Source: Owenia fusiformis
Lineage: Eukaryota > Annelida > Polychaeta > Sabellida > Oweniidae
DNA: 64,000 nucleotides
Direction: 5' to 3'
Assembly: GCA_903813345.2 (NCBI GenBank)
Contig: CAIIXF020000006.1
Span: 22,763,936 to 22,827,935, forward strand
In this document: positions 10,801-21,079 of the stretch, in pieces
Numbering within the stretch: position 1 is the stretch's first letter
Layout of the letters: the number at the start of each line of letters is the position of its first letter
Program-made: the position numbers and the translations under genes
The notes under the pieces: model-generated
Told to the model about the DNA's origin: nothing
What the model saw: the letters and a program-made list of their open reading frames with translations, nothing else
Database searches by the model: none

Positions 10801-13800
10801 AAAAAAGTTTCACATATCACACTTTCATAACATTGGGTAAGACTACAATATAAGCCAAAGTGGTTTAAACTTTATATGGGGCCTTTAACATTACCACAGT
10901 CATGACAGGCCTTGCAAACAAAGTATTGCAGCTAAGATATCAATGTATTTTTCCACATAATATTGCACTGTGGCCACTCTGAAATGTGTAGGCTTGGCAC
11001 AAAACAACCTCATGCTGTGGTGTCAATTTCATTTGCCAGATTTCATGTGCCAAATGCCAAAAACTGCTATTGATAGGAAAAGATGTTGATGTGCCAAAAC
11101 ATTGTGTTATATAACAGATAATAATATGCCAAAATATTTCACAATTTTTGATAGTGTAATGATTATTATTTTTATTTTTTTACATTCTTTTATGATTTTT
11201 AGGGGTTCTTTACACTGGGGGTCATCCAGTTGCTGGATCTCAAGAAATGCTACAGAAACTTCGTAATATGGTAAGCACTAAGAATGGTCAGTACAGTAAA
11301 ACCTGAATTAGTGAACACATCTCTCTAGTGAACACCTATCAACAGTGAACATTTTTTCAGCAAATCATCTTTCTCCCATTGACTCCCATGTTAAAGTACA
11401 ATCCTATAGTGAACACCTACCTACTGTGAACAGTAAACACTAAAACTTGGCAAAATGAATTGAATTATCCTGTCTCTAGTGAACATTGAATCATATATAA
11501 GATTTCTCGCACATTTTCTGCAACTGCCTTATCAGAGTTAAGCACTTCATGTTTATTTTACCTGCCAAAAAATAATTAAAAGGTCAATTTGAGATGTTGA
11601 TCTTAGGATTGATTGCATTAGAGATAATCAGGCTAACTATTATTACCTCTATCTGCTAAGTCCCAACTTCAATTTAAAAAACAGATTGGATTGAAATTAT
11701 AATGATCACCCTTAATTGACTCTATCATGTCCTTTTAACTTATTCAAAATAAATTTCTTGGTTAAAAAATGTTCATTTTTCACAGGTTTTACTGTATTGT
11801 AGCTCAGGCCATGAATTAACTGTGTGAGTTTATGTTACTGTAATTTAACCAATATATCATCTTCGAAATGTTCTAGCTGTATTATTTACAGTGCCATTGT
11901 GCCATACACATTAAATAGTGAGTAAAAAATTATTCTTAAGTATTTTTAAATTTAAAGGATTTGTATAGCTACAGAGTTCTCACTAGGCTTTAAGACACCG
12001 GAGATTCTCCCTCTTGCTCCAGAGTCTAATAGCTTTTCCAGAGTCTTTAGTACTAAAGTGTTTTTTCCGGAGTCTAATTTTACATTTTTGTCACATTATT
12101 TTGGGTATAACTCTTGAGAAAATACAAAAAACTGGATACAAACAAGGAATAGGAAGTCAGAAACCTTTTAGAAATAAATATTGGGATTAAAATAGCAAGA
12201 TAATCTTTAGAAGTATGTTGAAAAGTATACTAATAGGTTATCTCTGATCTCACATGGGAGAGAAGTAGTCGAGATACCGCAAAAAAAGTAGTATCTATAA
12301 ATACTGCTAAAAATCCGGGGTCTAAAAATTTCCTGGTGAGAACCCTGAGCTATGAGAATAAATGTATTAATTATGTGTTTGTTTAATTTCAGGGAAAGAG
12401 AATATTTTTTATTACAAATAACAGCTCAAGATCAAATCGGCAATTTGTCGCAAAACTGAACAAATTAGGATTCCCTGCAGAAGAGGTTTGTAGCCTTAGA
12501 TGTAGACAAAATTAGAGATTGGGGGACCAAATTATCCTAACATAGTTCATTATTTTGGGGGTGATATTTTTTAATAAGAAATATTATTGGCTTTGGTAAC
12601 ACAGAAAATATCAGTGTGAACTTGAATTCAAATGTGTTATTAGATAAAGGGCGAACGTAATACCCGGAATGTTCGCAAATTGGCGTTCGTTTATTCACCG
12701 CATCCGATTTGAATTAGCCAATAAACATGATAGGGGTGTGAGAACTTGAAAATTCTGAAGATGTGTCTTACCCCCCTCTGGACATAAAGTCCAGAGCTGA
12801 ATATGTCAGCACATGTTGATGATTGGTAAGTAAAAACAATCTATCCTTATAACGTAACATATTTTCAATAGTTAAGTGAATTTCGGTCACGAACCATTCA
12901 GAAACAACAGTTAAAACGAAGATTGTCCGCGTCAGATTTGATTGTACCACCTGGAAACCAATGGGGTTTTCTCATTTGCATAATCAGGTCACCTTATACC
13001 ACGCTATAGAGCTGGGTAAGGGGGGTAACACTGACTGACAGAAAACACAATCGCCACTTCAAGTACATTTCCCTGTTTATTGTGTTCGTTTCAAGCCGTT
13101 TTTACATGTCATATATTTTAGTTAATCAATTATGTAGCTCATGATGTGAACAGATTCCAATGCTATAAAGTAAAATAACTGCAAAACGGTACAGAAAAAG
13201 GTACCTAGGTCTGAGAAAACCTACCCCTCTATACACCATTGTCTAATGAAGACCAAACAAAGCCCCGTATGTCGTGCCGTTTCTCGTTTTGTTTGGTACA
13301 CAACGAAGCCCCGGGTATTAAATAAGCCTCCTAAAATCTCATTTAAAACAAGACTTCAATGAGATTTGAAAGTAATTTAACCTATGGGCTATTGATGATG
13401 TCTTTCTACTAGGCTGAGGCAGTGAGTACATCGTGGGTGGCAGCTTGGTACCTAAAGGAGCAGAACTTCAAAGGTAAAGTCTACCTAGTTGGCAATACAG
13501 GAATGGCAGAGGAACTTGATAATGCAGGCATCAAATATACTGGACTTGGGGTGAGTTTCGAGGATTTATTCAAGGTATTAGTCAAACAGACGCTTTCTTA
13601 GTTTGAGAAATAATTTTTGCTGAAGAAATAAATGCCCCATGTTTCATAGAACTATGATTTAAGGAGGCTAAGATTGGTGAGGCAAATTAAAACAGGTGAG
13701 GCAAAATTAAGTTAAATGGAATATAAGTAGTCTTGCTCAAAGACTGTATCCACCCCCCCCCCCCCCCCCCCCCCCCCCCGTCACCTTCACTCTCTTTACC

Positions 13801-16381
13801 TGGCAATATACAGAGAGAGGGATAAAGGGGGGGGGGAATACAGGGTCTTTTAAGCAAGACTGGAATATAAGGCAAATAGCGAACTTCATTTCCATGGTTT
13901 CCGTTTAAAAATTTCTGAATAAATAATTTTCTGTAAAATTTTAGTCGGATCAGCCATTTGCTATTTTGCCTCATTGTTACTTCCTTGATATTAATTATTT
14001 AAGTGTTATTCATTTTGAATATTAAATGTTTATTTTTCATGTTAGCCAGATGTTGCAGAAGAAGAGAGTATATGGGACACTGTAGACAACTCCCACCAAA
14101 TTTTCCCCATAGACCCTGAGGTAAGAACAAATATGCACAATATGTGCTCTTCTGATCTATTAGCAAATTGTAATTTTGATATGAAGTATGTAAGATTGAT
14201 TTTTAATTCGGTTCATTGACTCAGCTGACTGTCTTGTTGTTTTTTGCGGCAAAATACATGGATATTTTTTGTTCTGAATATATGAATTTTGCTTTTGTTT
14301 GAAAGGGTTTATGCCTTACTTTTTGAAATGAATAATGTTTTACTTCTTTAAATGGACTAGAATGAAAAATTAAAGAATATCCATTGTAGATTTGTGGTCC
14401 AGAAACATTTAAAATTGAGTATAAAATTCAACAGTTTACCTAGAATGCTAGATGCAAGTTTGAACTTTTTTTAATTTTTGGGGGAATTTTAGCATGAAAA
14501 ATGATATGAGATAGAAATATTGAAAATAGAGACGACCAAATATTGAAAATTGAAAAAATTGCCTTTTACATATTTCATTATTTTTCTGATTTTTATTTTT
14601 CAGGTGCAATGTGTTTTAGTGGGTTTTGACCAACATATCAGTTTCCCAAAGCTACTGAAAGCAGCCTCATATCTGAAAAATGAGAAAGTTTTATTTCTGG
14701 CTACCAATGAAGACCCTCGTCTACCTTTGAAAAATGCCCCTATTACAATGCCAGGTAGGTAACTTTTGTATAAGATGGCATGGCAAGAGATCAGGCTTAA
14801 ACAGTTAAAACCTGTACATTGAACATTATTTTGCTGAGAAAATATGTTCAGTGTTGGTGTTCACTACAGAGAGGGTAATTTACAGAAGTCAGTAAAGTAT
14901 ATGCAAAAGAAGGATGTCCATTAGAGACAGGTGTTCGCTAGAGAGAGGTGTTCACTAAAACAGGTTTAATTCATTATTGTATTTGATCTTTTCCTAAAAC
15001 ATTATTCATTACTTCTTTATTCAAGGACTCACTTTGATTTTTCAGGTACTGGTTGTATAGTTTCACCAGTAAGAATAGCAAGTGGAAGGGAACCCCTAGT
15101 GCTTGGGAAGCCCAACACACCTATGTTTGACAGTATACATGAGAAGTACCATATCGACCCTGCTAAAACACTCATGGTTGGAGACTCGTAAGTATTTTTA
15201 CTTGGCCTTAATAGGATTGTGCTTTATAGCATATTTACTGAATGTATAGCTAAATGTTATAATACTGTAATAAAACTAGCAATCAGGATGTTGAAAGCCA
15301 ACAACGGTTGGCGTCTGTAACAAATTCTTAAAACTTCCAATAACTTAACAAATACTGTTTAGACTGAATTCAGCTTTTTTCAAAAAGGTCAGAAGATATT
15401 TTTTCAACTTGATTCAAATTGACCAAATCTTTTTTTCAAAATTATCTACAAATTATCAGAAGTTCAAATCTAACTTTTGATTTGAGATTTTACCTATTCA
15501 CTGACCTTCTCAAGGTCAAAAGGGCCAAAAAGGTCTTTTTTCAACTTGCTTCAAATTGACCGATTTTTTCACAATTATCTCTACAAATTATCAGAGCTTC
15601 AAATTTGACTTTAGATTTGAGATTTGACCTTCTCAAGGTCAGAAAGTTATTTTTTCAACTTGCTTCATATTGACCAATTTTTTTTCAAAATCATCTAGAA
15701 GTTCTCAAAAGTTCAAATCTGACTATAGATTTGACATTCAACAACATTCTCAAGGTCAAAACAATATTTGGCCTTCAATGAATTTCTCAAGGTCAAAAAG
15801 GTATTTTTCAACTTGCTTCAAATTGACCAATTTTTTCAAAATCATCTACAAGTTCTCAGAAGTTCAGATCTGACTTTAGATTTGAGATGTCTCCTTCAAT
15901 GACCTTCTCAGGGTTAATTTTTTTATTCAAAATCATCTACAAGTTCAAATCTGACTTAAGATTGAACTAATAATATTGTGAACAACTAGGTGGTGACATT
16001 TTGTCATGTTATGCCTTGTATAAGAATTGATTTTGTCTCCAAAACCTTTCATTTCTCAAGTGTAATATCATACTATAGGCCTGTATTCGAAATGAAAAAA
16101 CACTAGCAGCATTCAGCAATGCTATGAAATCACAAAAACAACAATTATTATTAATTCAAAATTATTCTATGAATTGATAAAAATAATTTTCACATACTTT
16201 CAGGTTAAAGACTGATATTCTAATGGGCAATAAATGTGGTTTGAAGTCACTCCTCGTATTAACTGGTATCAACTCTCTGGAGGACGCCAAATCAGTCATG
16301 AATAGCAGCTCCCCTGATGTACAACAGCAAGCTCCAGATTTCTATATAGAAGATATTGGACAGTTCGGACAATTTTTATGA
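7852..16381 (+). CDS. PGP: Phosphoglycolate / glycerol-3-phosphate phosphatase (HAD family)
   Basis: Eight exons (7852-7933, 11203-11270, 12393-12485, 13413-13550, 14046-14120, 14604-14754, 15046-15187, 16204-16381) join in frame to 308 aa, close to the human length of 321. HAD motif I is FDCDG, with catalytic Asp25 and Asp27. Motif II is TNNSS (58-62), the motif III Lys lies in LGKPN (222-226), and motif IV is GDSLKTD (248-254). A C2-type cap lies between motifs II and III. Family knowledge: this cytosolic enzyme dephosphorylates 2-phosphoglycolate and glycerol 3-phosphate. The paralogue PDXP (pyridoxal phosphatase) is similar and cannot be fully excluded without a tree. The start is the first ATG of the exon that encodes motif I. 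Intron 1 is 3.3 kb and full of repeats. Confidence 0.93.
8279..8470. repeat. Detached copy of the CATGACCGTG repeat in PGP intron 1
   Basis: The segment from CCTGGTGTAACCGTCACCATG to the GACCGTGACAATG motif closely matches 9765-9905, including the AAGGATCCTGCCATGACCGTGG core. It is a separated second copy of the part of the array where the orientation changes. Confidence 0.8.
8804..9308. mobile_element. hAT-like non-autonomous element with 8-bp target duplication
   Basis: The element begins TAGGGCCGTGCC and ends GGCACAGCCCTA, giving 12-bp terminal inverted repeats with one mismatch. It is flanked by ATTTAATA at both 8796-8803 and 9309-9316, an 8-bp target duplication typical of hAT elements. 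The inside is rich in CCGGAA/TTCCGG motifs and has no transposase, so it is non-autonomous. It lies in PGP intron 1. Confidence 0.9.
9317..10045. repeat. 57-bp / 171-bp higher-order repeat array that reverses orientation
   Basis: The unit of about 57 bp contains ACGGTCATATCAGGCTTTAA and ACGGTCATGACAGGCCTTG. Three variant units form a 171-bp higher-order repeat: GACGGTCATATCAGG starts at 9430 and again at 9601. From about 9770 the units run in the opposite orientation (GGCCTGTCATGACCGTGG), so the array is a large inverted repeat. Because 57 is divisible by 3, long ORFs appear on both strands; they are by-products of the repeat and not genes. Confidence 0.9.
10884..10921. repeat. Single outlying unit of the PGP intron-1 array
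   Basis: CCTTTAACATTACCACAGTC and the following ATGACAGGCCTTGCAA match the array unit. The copy lies about 840 bp beyond the main array, after an AT-rich stretch (10060-10880) in which I see nothing else. Confidence 0.8.
11294..11794. mobile_element. MITE with CAGTAAAACCTG ends (Tc1/mariner-pogo type), PGP intron 2
   Basis: The ends CAGTAAAACCTG and CAGGTTTTACTG are perfect 12-bp inverted repeats flanked by TA on both sides (11292-11293, 11795-11796). GTGAACAC motifs recur inside. TA target sites and CAGTAAAACCT-like ends are typical of pogo/Tigger-derived MITEs. No transposase is present. Related copies lie at 14800, 23278 and 25394. Confidence 0.87.
13753..13779. repeat. Poly-C tract (27 C)
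   Basis: Uninterrupted run of C in a PGP intron, with a shorter G run at about 13827. Similar C/G runs occur at about 16588, 40533, 54331, 57206 and 60950. They look like a compositional habit of this genome. Exact lengths are prone to sequencing error. Confidence 0.85.
14800..14970. mobile_element. Decayed MITE related to 11294-11794, PGP intron 6
   Basis: The left end ACAGTTAAAACCTGTACATT and the right end AAACAGGTTTAAT are imperfect inverted repeats. GTGTTCACT motifs inside match the GTGAACAC motifs of the copy in intron 2. The ends have decayed, so the target site cannot be read. Confidence 0.6.
15380..15965. repeat. Degenerate tandem repeat in PGP intron 7
   Basis: A block beginning TTTTTCAACTTGCTTCAAAT recurs at about 15403, 15538, 15652 and 15806, each followed by ATCATCTACAAGTTCTCAGA-like text. 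Spacing varies from about 115 to 155 bp, so units have gained and lost pieces. Confidence 0.85.
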
Positions 16382-16609
16382 TGCTAGTCATGTGTTAGCT
16401 AATTTATAGTAGTTAGTCATGCTTTAGCTATTCTGATTATGTTTATGACAATCATATGTGGATATAAATACTCAAATTAATGTCCACTTCCTGTCCATGT
16501 TCCTTAATATGTCAAGAGAACATGTTAGTAGACAGCAGTCTCTATCGTTTTAGTGCATTCACAGCAAGCATTTGTATTTATTGAATGCCCCCCCCCCCCA
16601 TACCTCATA

Positions 16610-16820
16610 CAGTGATCTCCACAGGATATTTTCTCAAGTGGGTGCAAAATTCTCATTTTCACAATTCAGACCAAAATTGGTCAAAATATGCCAATTTTCA
16701 AAATCAAAATTTTTCTCATTTCCAAGTGGGTGCAAATGGATTTTCAACTGAGTGCAAGCCTATTTCCAAAATCTAAGGGGGGTGCTGCACCCACTTACTT
16801 TAATGCTGGGGAGATCACTT
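16610..16820. mobile_element. Small MITE with GTGATCTCC ends
   Basis: The left end GTGATCTCCACAGGAT and the right end GCTGGGGAGATCAC are inverted repeats. The subterminal AAGTGGGTGCA is also inverted at the right end (TGCACCCACTT). TCATAC occurs close outside both ends but is not exactly adjacent, so the target duplication is doubtful. Confidence 0.75.
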
Positions 16821-17183
16821 GTCATACTGTATGTATTCTGAAAAATAATCAAGATAAGAAGGGTATTTCCATTTCATTACATTAAACACTGTATGGCATT
16901 AGGAATGCTTTATATTCAAGTAACATATTCTTATAGGTATTTAAAAGCAGTTGACCTTTAGACTCATGTAATTGCTGTATTAAATCTGCATTTGAAATAA
17001 TAAGTATGCTGTCCATTGTTAGGGACAACTGAAGCAGTTTACATTAATTCTGGTCAATACAATAAATTAACAAAAAATGAGATAAGGTGAACAGTTGTTT
17101 ACATACAGATCATGTTTAACTCAAGAGATATAGTTCTATTTAGGCACAAATAAAAATCAAGGTATTGAGTTAATGTTAACATA

Positions 17184-17258
17184 CAGAATGTCCATAAACC
17201 CATACTTCACACAAACTTTGTTAATTGTCCAATTGTAAGAGACTTTATGGACACCCTG
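17184..17258. mobile_element. 75-bp palindromic MITE
   Basis: CAGAATGTCCATAAA and TTTATGGACACCCTG are inverted repeats flanked by TA on both sides. The ends resemble the AGGGTGTCCCAAA ends of the element at 33651-33984, so both may derive from Tc1/mariner-type parents. Confidence 0.65.
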
Positions 17259-17298
17259 TACATATAGTTGCACCATCAAATGAACAAACACTGAATGC

Positions 17299-17899
17299 CA
17301 GGGGCGGATCTGGGAACCAACAAGGGGAGGGGGGGTAAAATTTCAGGTCAGATAAAAAAGATTTCGGGCCCCTAAAACCAAATTTTGAAATTTTGAGGCC
17401 AATTTTCTTCAAAATTAGGCCAGAAATTAAAAAAATAAGGCCTTACCATTACAAGGCCCAGTAATGACCACTTTTTGGGGCCTTAAGGATGTTCCCTGGA
17501 CGAAGTTGAAAACGATGAACACCAACCCCTAATTTTTCTTTTCAAAATGTGAAGTACATAGCATAACTAAGTGTTTCTGTGAGTTTAAGAAAAAGTTAAA
17601 TATTCAAAAGTGTGTTTTGGGGTGAAAACCTGATTTTTAACATGGGTTTCAATGAGAAAGTGCCACGCCCACTTTTGTCAAATATTGACACTTTAGAGGC
17701 CTCTTGCTCAGAAAAAAGCACACTAACATATGGTTTTTAAAGTTTTAATATTCTTTGTTGCCCGTGAGAATCCCAGAAAACCATTTTTGAGAAAAAGTTA
17801 AATACTATTGAATATTTTCCTATCTGACCAGGGAACATCCTTAAGGCTTTTTTTTGCTCAAAATTTTTTGGGCCCAATTTTTTTCGGGATCCGCCAGTG
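17299..17899. mobile_element. MITE with CAGGGGCGGATC / GATCCGCCAGTG ends
   Basis: The terminal repeats CAGGGGCGGATC and (reverse) CACTGGCGGATC match at 10 of 12 bases. The direct flank GAATGC is present on both sides (17293-17298, 17900-17905), giving a 6-bp target duplication. The interior is rich in GGGCCC/AAATTTTG motifs and has no ORF. A related, shorter copy lies in the opposite orientation at 54056-54365. Confidence 0.85.
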
Positions 17900-19495
17900 G
17901 AATGCTGATTGCTATAGTAAGATAGCATTATAAAAATATAAACAATTTGATAGTAATGTGCACATACATAAGTACAGATATTAGACCATGTGTTGATTAT
18001 GCATGTTAAATCTTTGCTCATTTACAGTAATTGTACTGCCTATTGTACATATACATTTGTTATGAAAATATTGATATGTAGTAGAAACAGTAGTTGTGCA
18101 GTAAACAAGATGAATCTTTTTAAATGAAGTTTTGTTTATAAAATATTCATATAAATCAAGGGCTCTGTAAAATTTCACATATATGAATATCTGAATTTTT
18201 AATAAAATAAAATTTGAACAAGCAATATTATTTTACTTTTGTTCCCTATGTGATGAGAGTGATGCTATTGTTTGAAAACAGTAGAAAAAGAAGGATAATT
18301 GGTTCAAACAAAATATTCTTGCAATTTTCTGTAGATAAGAGGAGTAAAATATTGTCAATCAGTTTTTAACTTCACATTCTTATGAAAGTATGTCCATAAT
18401 TAGAAAATTAAATCATTTGCGCCACAAGCCCTTTGTACATGGATTTAAATACTGACCTGGTTTAAATTGAATGCACCCAACCCTATGCATGGGTAGAACC
18501 ATGGCCCATAAAATTATGAATCAACAATAAACCCGAAGGCACAATCTGACACAATCAAATTTTTAAACACTATTTTTGGCAAATTAGGTGGTGTGGGCAT
18601 AATGAGGAATGGAAGTTTATTATGATAGAGAATCTATAGTTTTGCTCATGAATATATGTAGTGATAACAACTGGTGATCAGTAAAATAATAACATGCAAG
18701 AAATGGGCCCCAAGAAACACACCATTCAAAAATCATTATCACAGTCAAAACAAGTGAACATATATCAATTGAAGAAATACTTGAAGAACTTATATTTGAT
18801 CAAGGACGTCCTTGATTTGATCGATTAAGATGTAATTAGTGCGTGGATGTACATTTCAATTGCTAAGCATCTATCGGGGCATTCAAACTCAACTAGCAAT
18901 ATTAAAACAAGAATGACAGGTCCCCGAGAGCTCTTCAAATGGTCATATGACACAAAACATGGCGGATGAAAAATATAAAGTACAACAAGGGTAAGTAAAG
19001 ATTATAATGAAAATAAGCGTATTCAGTCAACAAAGTGGGGAATTTGACATCATATTATTTTCATAATAACTAGGGCATGGCTGAGTATGTTTTAAATCCA
19101 TCAGATTACCGCCATGTCCCTATTTCAAAGAGAAAGTCTGGCTTTTTATTTATTTTATTTTTCTAATTCTGGGTGTGATTTTGCATCAGTTCAGCGTCAG
19201 TGTCTCTAGTTGACAGCTCATACTACTCCCCAACAGAATGGGCAATCAAAATACGTATTTTTTGTTATGGATTTTTATAAATGCATTTTTTTCACCAGAG
19301 AACTTCATAGCTTTCATGCTTTCATACACTCATGTACATTTTTCGTTATTTTTGGCTCAAACAGTGAGCCTATGGGATCGACCTGGAGTCCGTCCGTCCG
19401 TTGGTCCATCAGTTGGTCCATCCGTCAACATTGGCTGCACAAATTAAAATTGCTATTCGGATTGAGTCATATCCACATTCATTTTATGCATATCC

Positions 19496-20911
19496 AAAAA
19501 CCGGGTACATGGTCGACCGGGTACCTAACGCAGGCCTGTCAACTTGGGAACACCTAACATGAGTGACTTGGAAATGTTGAACACCTCCCCTCTAAATGTG
19601 GACACCTTGGTCCAAATCTGAACACCTAGATCCAAATTTTGAACACCTTGGTTTAATTTTTATTCATCTTGCCAAATTTTGAACACCTCAAATTTTTTGC
19701 GCTCGCTACGTTCGCGCTTCAAACATCCATCAACGGGGGGGATAGGTACGAAAAATTTCAAACGGAATGCGTGACATATACGTGATTCGCGTGAAAAGTC
19801 CGAACAAAATGCATACGTTTTGTTTTCGGCGTTCGTATTTTTCTGTGTAGACGAACTTTTTTAGAAATTTTTCTACAGAAATATTTTTGCTTGACAATTA
19901 CCAGGTAAAATGCGTATTTGCGTGACATTTTCTGTCACACAAAAATAACTGGCGTGACTTCAAATTCTTCGGCAAATGCATGACAAATACGCAAATTGCG
20001 GGACGGTTGACAGGCCTGCTAACGTTCCTAGCAGGGTTACCAACTTTCAAAGTTCCACATTTCCCCCGAGATATAGTAGCGAATTGACTTGACAGACTTA
20101 GCCAACCGAGTGCACTGTTGTTCGATATTTTTACCCTATACGAGACAGAGCACTTTTTAAAATAATCTATCCAGCAAACAGTGACGTCCATGTCACGTTG
20201 CTCATAAGTAGCATATAAGTTCCTAGAAGACGTTGCACATTTTCGTTCTTTACACATCGAGGCAACGTAAACATGAGACATCTATTGATGGTATAAAAAG
20301 AACGTTGTTGTAACGCGTCCGTAAAGTTTGTTAGTGTGGAAGACATAACAAACAGGAACGTTTGATTTTTTACTACATTGGTCCATATGTGACGTAACTC
20401 AAACGTTAAAATTCAATGTTGTCAAAACAGGCTTTTAATATCAAAATATTTGTTGGTGGAAAAAAACATGACAAAAACTTTGTGTTCTCACTAAGTCGGT
20501 TCATTTCCGATGTTGTCGAAACGTTTTTTCGAATTGAAATAACCTCAAAACTTGACTTCAATAATGACGTTCATGGACCGTATTGATCTGATGTTACTTA
20601 TATATTCAGCAAAACGTCGATGGATGGTTGAATTTCAACATTGTGGAAATGGCTTCAAAATATTTGTGAGTTAAGGAAACGTTACAAAGACGTCAATATG
20701 TTCTCACTAAATCGGTTCATTACCGACGTTATTTTAACGTTAAAAGTTAACGTTGTCAAAACGTTCTTACGATGTGAAATAACCTCAAAACGTGACATCG
20801 AAAATAACGTACATGTATTGTCCAGATCCAACGTTATAAATAAAAAAATTCCTAACCCTGCTAGGAACGTTAAGTACCAGGTCACCCGGTTACCCGGTCA
20901 CCCGGTTTTTT
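19496..20911. mobile_element. Large inverted-repeat element interrupted by another element
   Basis: Left arm: AAAAACCGGGTACATGGTCG, then TACCTAACG, then (after the nested insertion) TTCCTAGCAGGGTTA. Right arm, inverted: CCCTGCTAGGAACGTTAAGTA, then CACCCGGTTACCCGGT. The inside contains a tandem duplication of about 215 bp: TGTTCTCACTAAGTCGGTTC at about 20482 and TGTTCTCACTAAATCGGTTC at about 20697. AACGTT motifs are frequent. No transposase and no clear target duplication were seen. Confidence 0.75.
19531..20018. mobile_element. Nested MITE with CAGGCCTGTCAAC ends
   Basis: CAGGCCTGTCAAC and GTTGACAGGCCTG are perfect 13-bp inverted repeats. CTAACG flanks both sides (19525-19530 and 20019-20024). 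Removing the element plus one CTAACG restores TACCTAACGTTCCTAGCAGG, which matches the opposite arm of the host element (TACTTAACGTTCCTAGCAGG in inverted sense). Both the insertion and a 6-bp target duplication are therefore shown directly. Confidence 0.93.
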
Positions 20912-21079
20912 ACACAAACCCAAATTTCATTTTCAGGGAACTTTCTCATGTATAAAGTCAATCTTCATTGGCTGCACAAAACGCTGTGTGAGCACAGGAT
21001 CGTGGGTCCTTTATTTTTCTAAACTTTACATTTATTCATTGCTTTTGTTAATTATTATAGTTGTGGTTAAATTGAAATT

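Larger units (their letters stand above)
16382..21079. other. Intergenic region between PGP and HPS5
   Basis: No gene was recognised. The region holds the PGP 3' flank, a poly-C run, and inverted-repeat elements at 16610, 17184, 17299 and 19496 (with one nested at 19531). A GTCCGTCCGTCC motif lies near 19390. AATAAA occurs at about 17060 and 18200, but neither can be assigned to PGP. The stretch 17900-19495 shows nothing else I can support. Confidence 0.65.

Noticed and set aside
12657-13320. Possible element with TAATACCCGG ends
   Set aside because: Only about 10 bases match in inverted sense, with no target duplication; too weak to call.
19898-20281. 127-codon minus-strand ORF
   Set aside because: It straddles the border of the nested MITE and its host element, with no domain.
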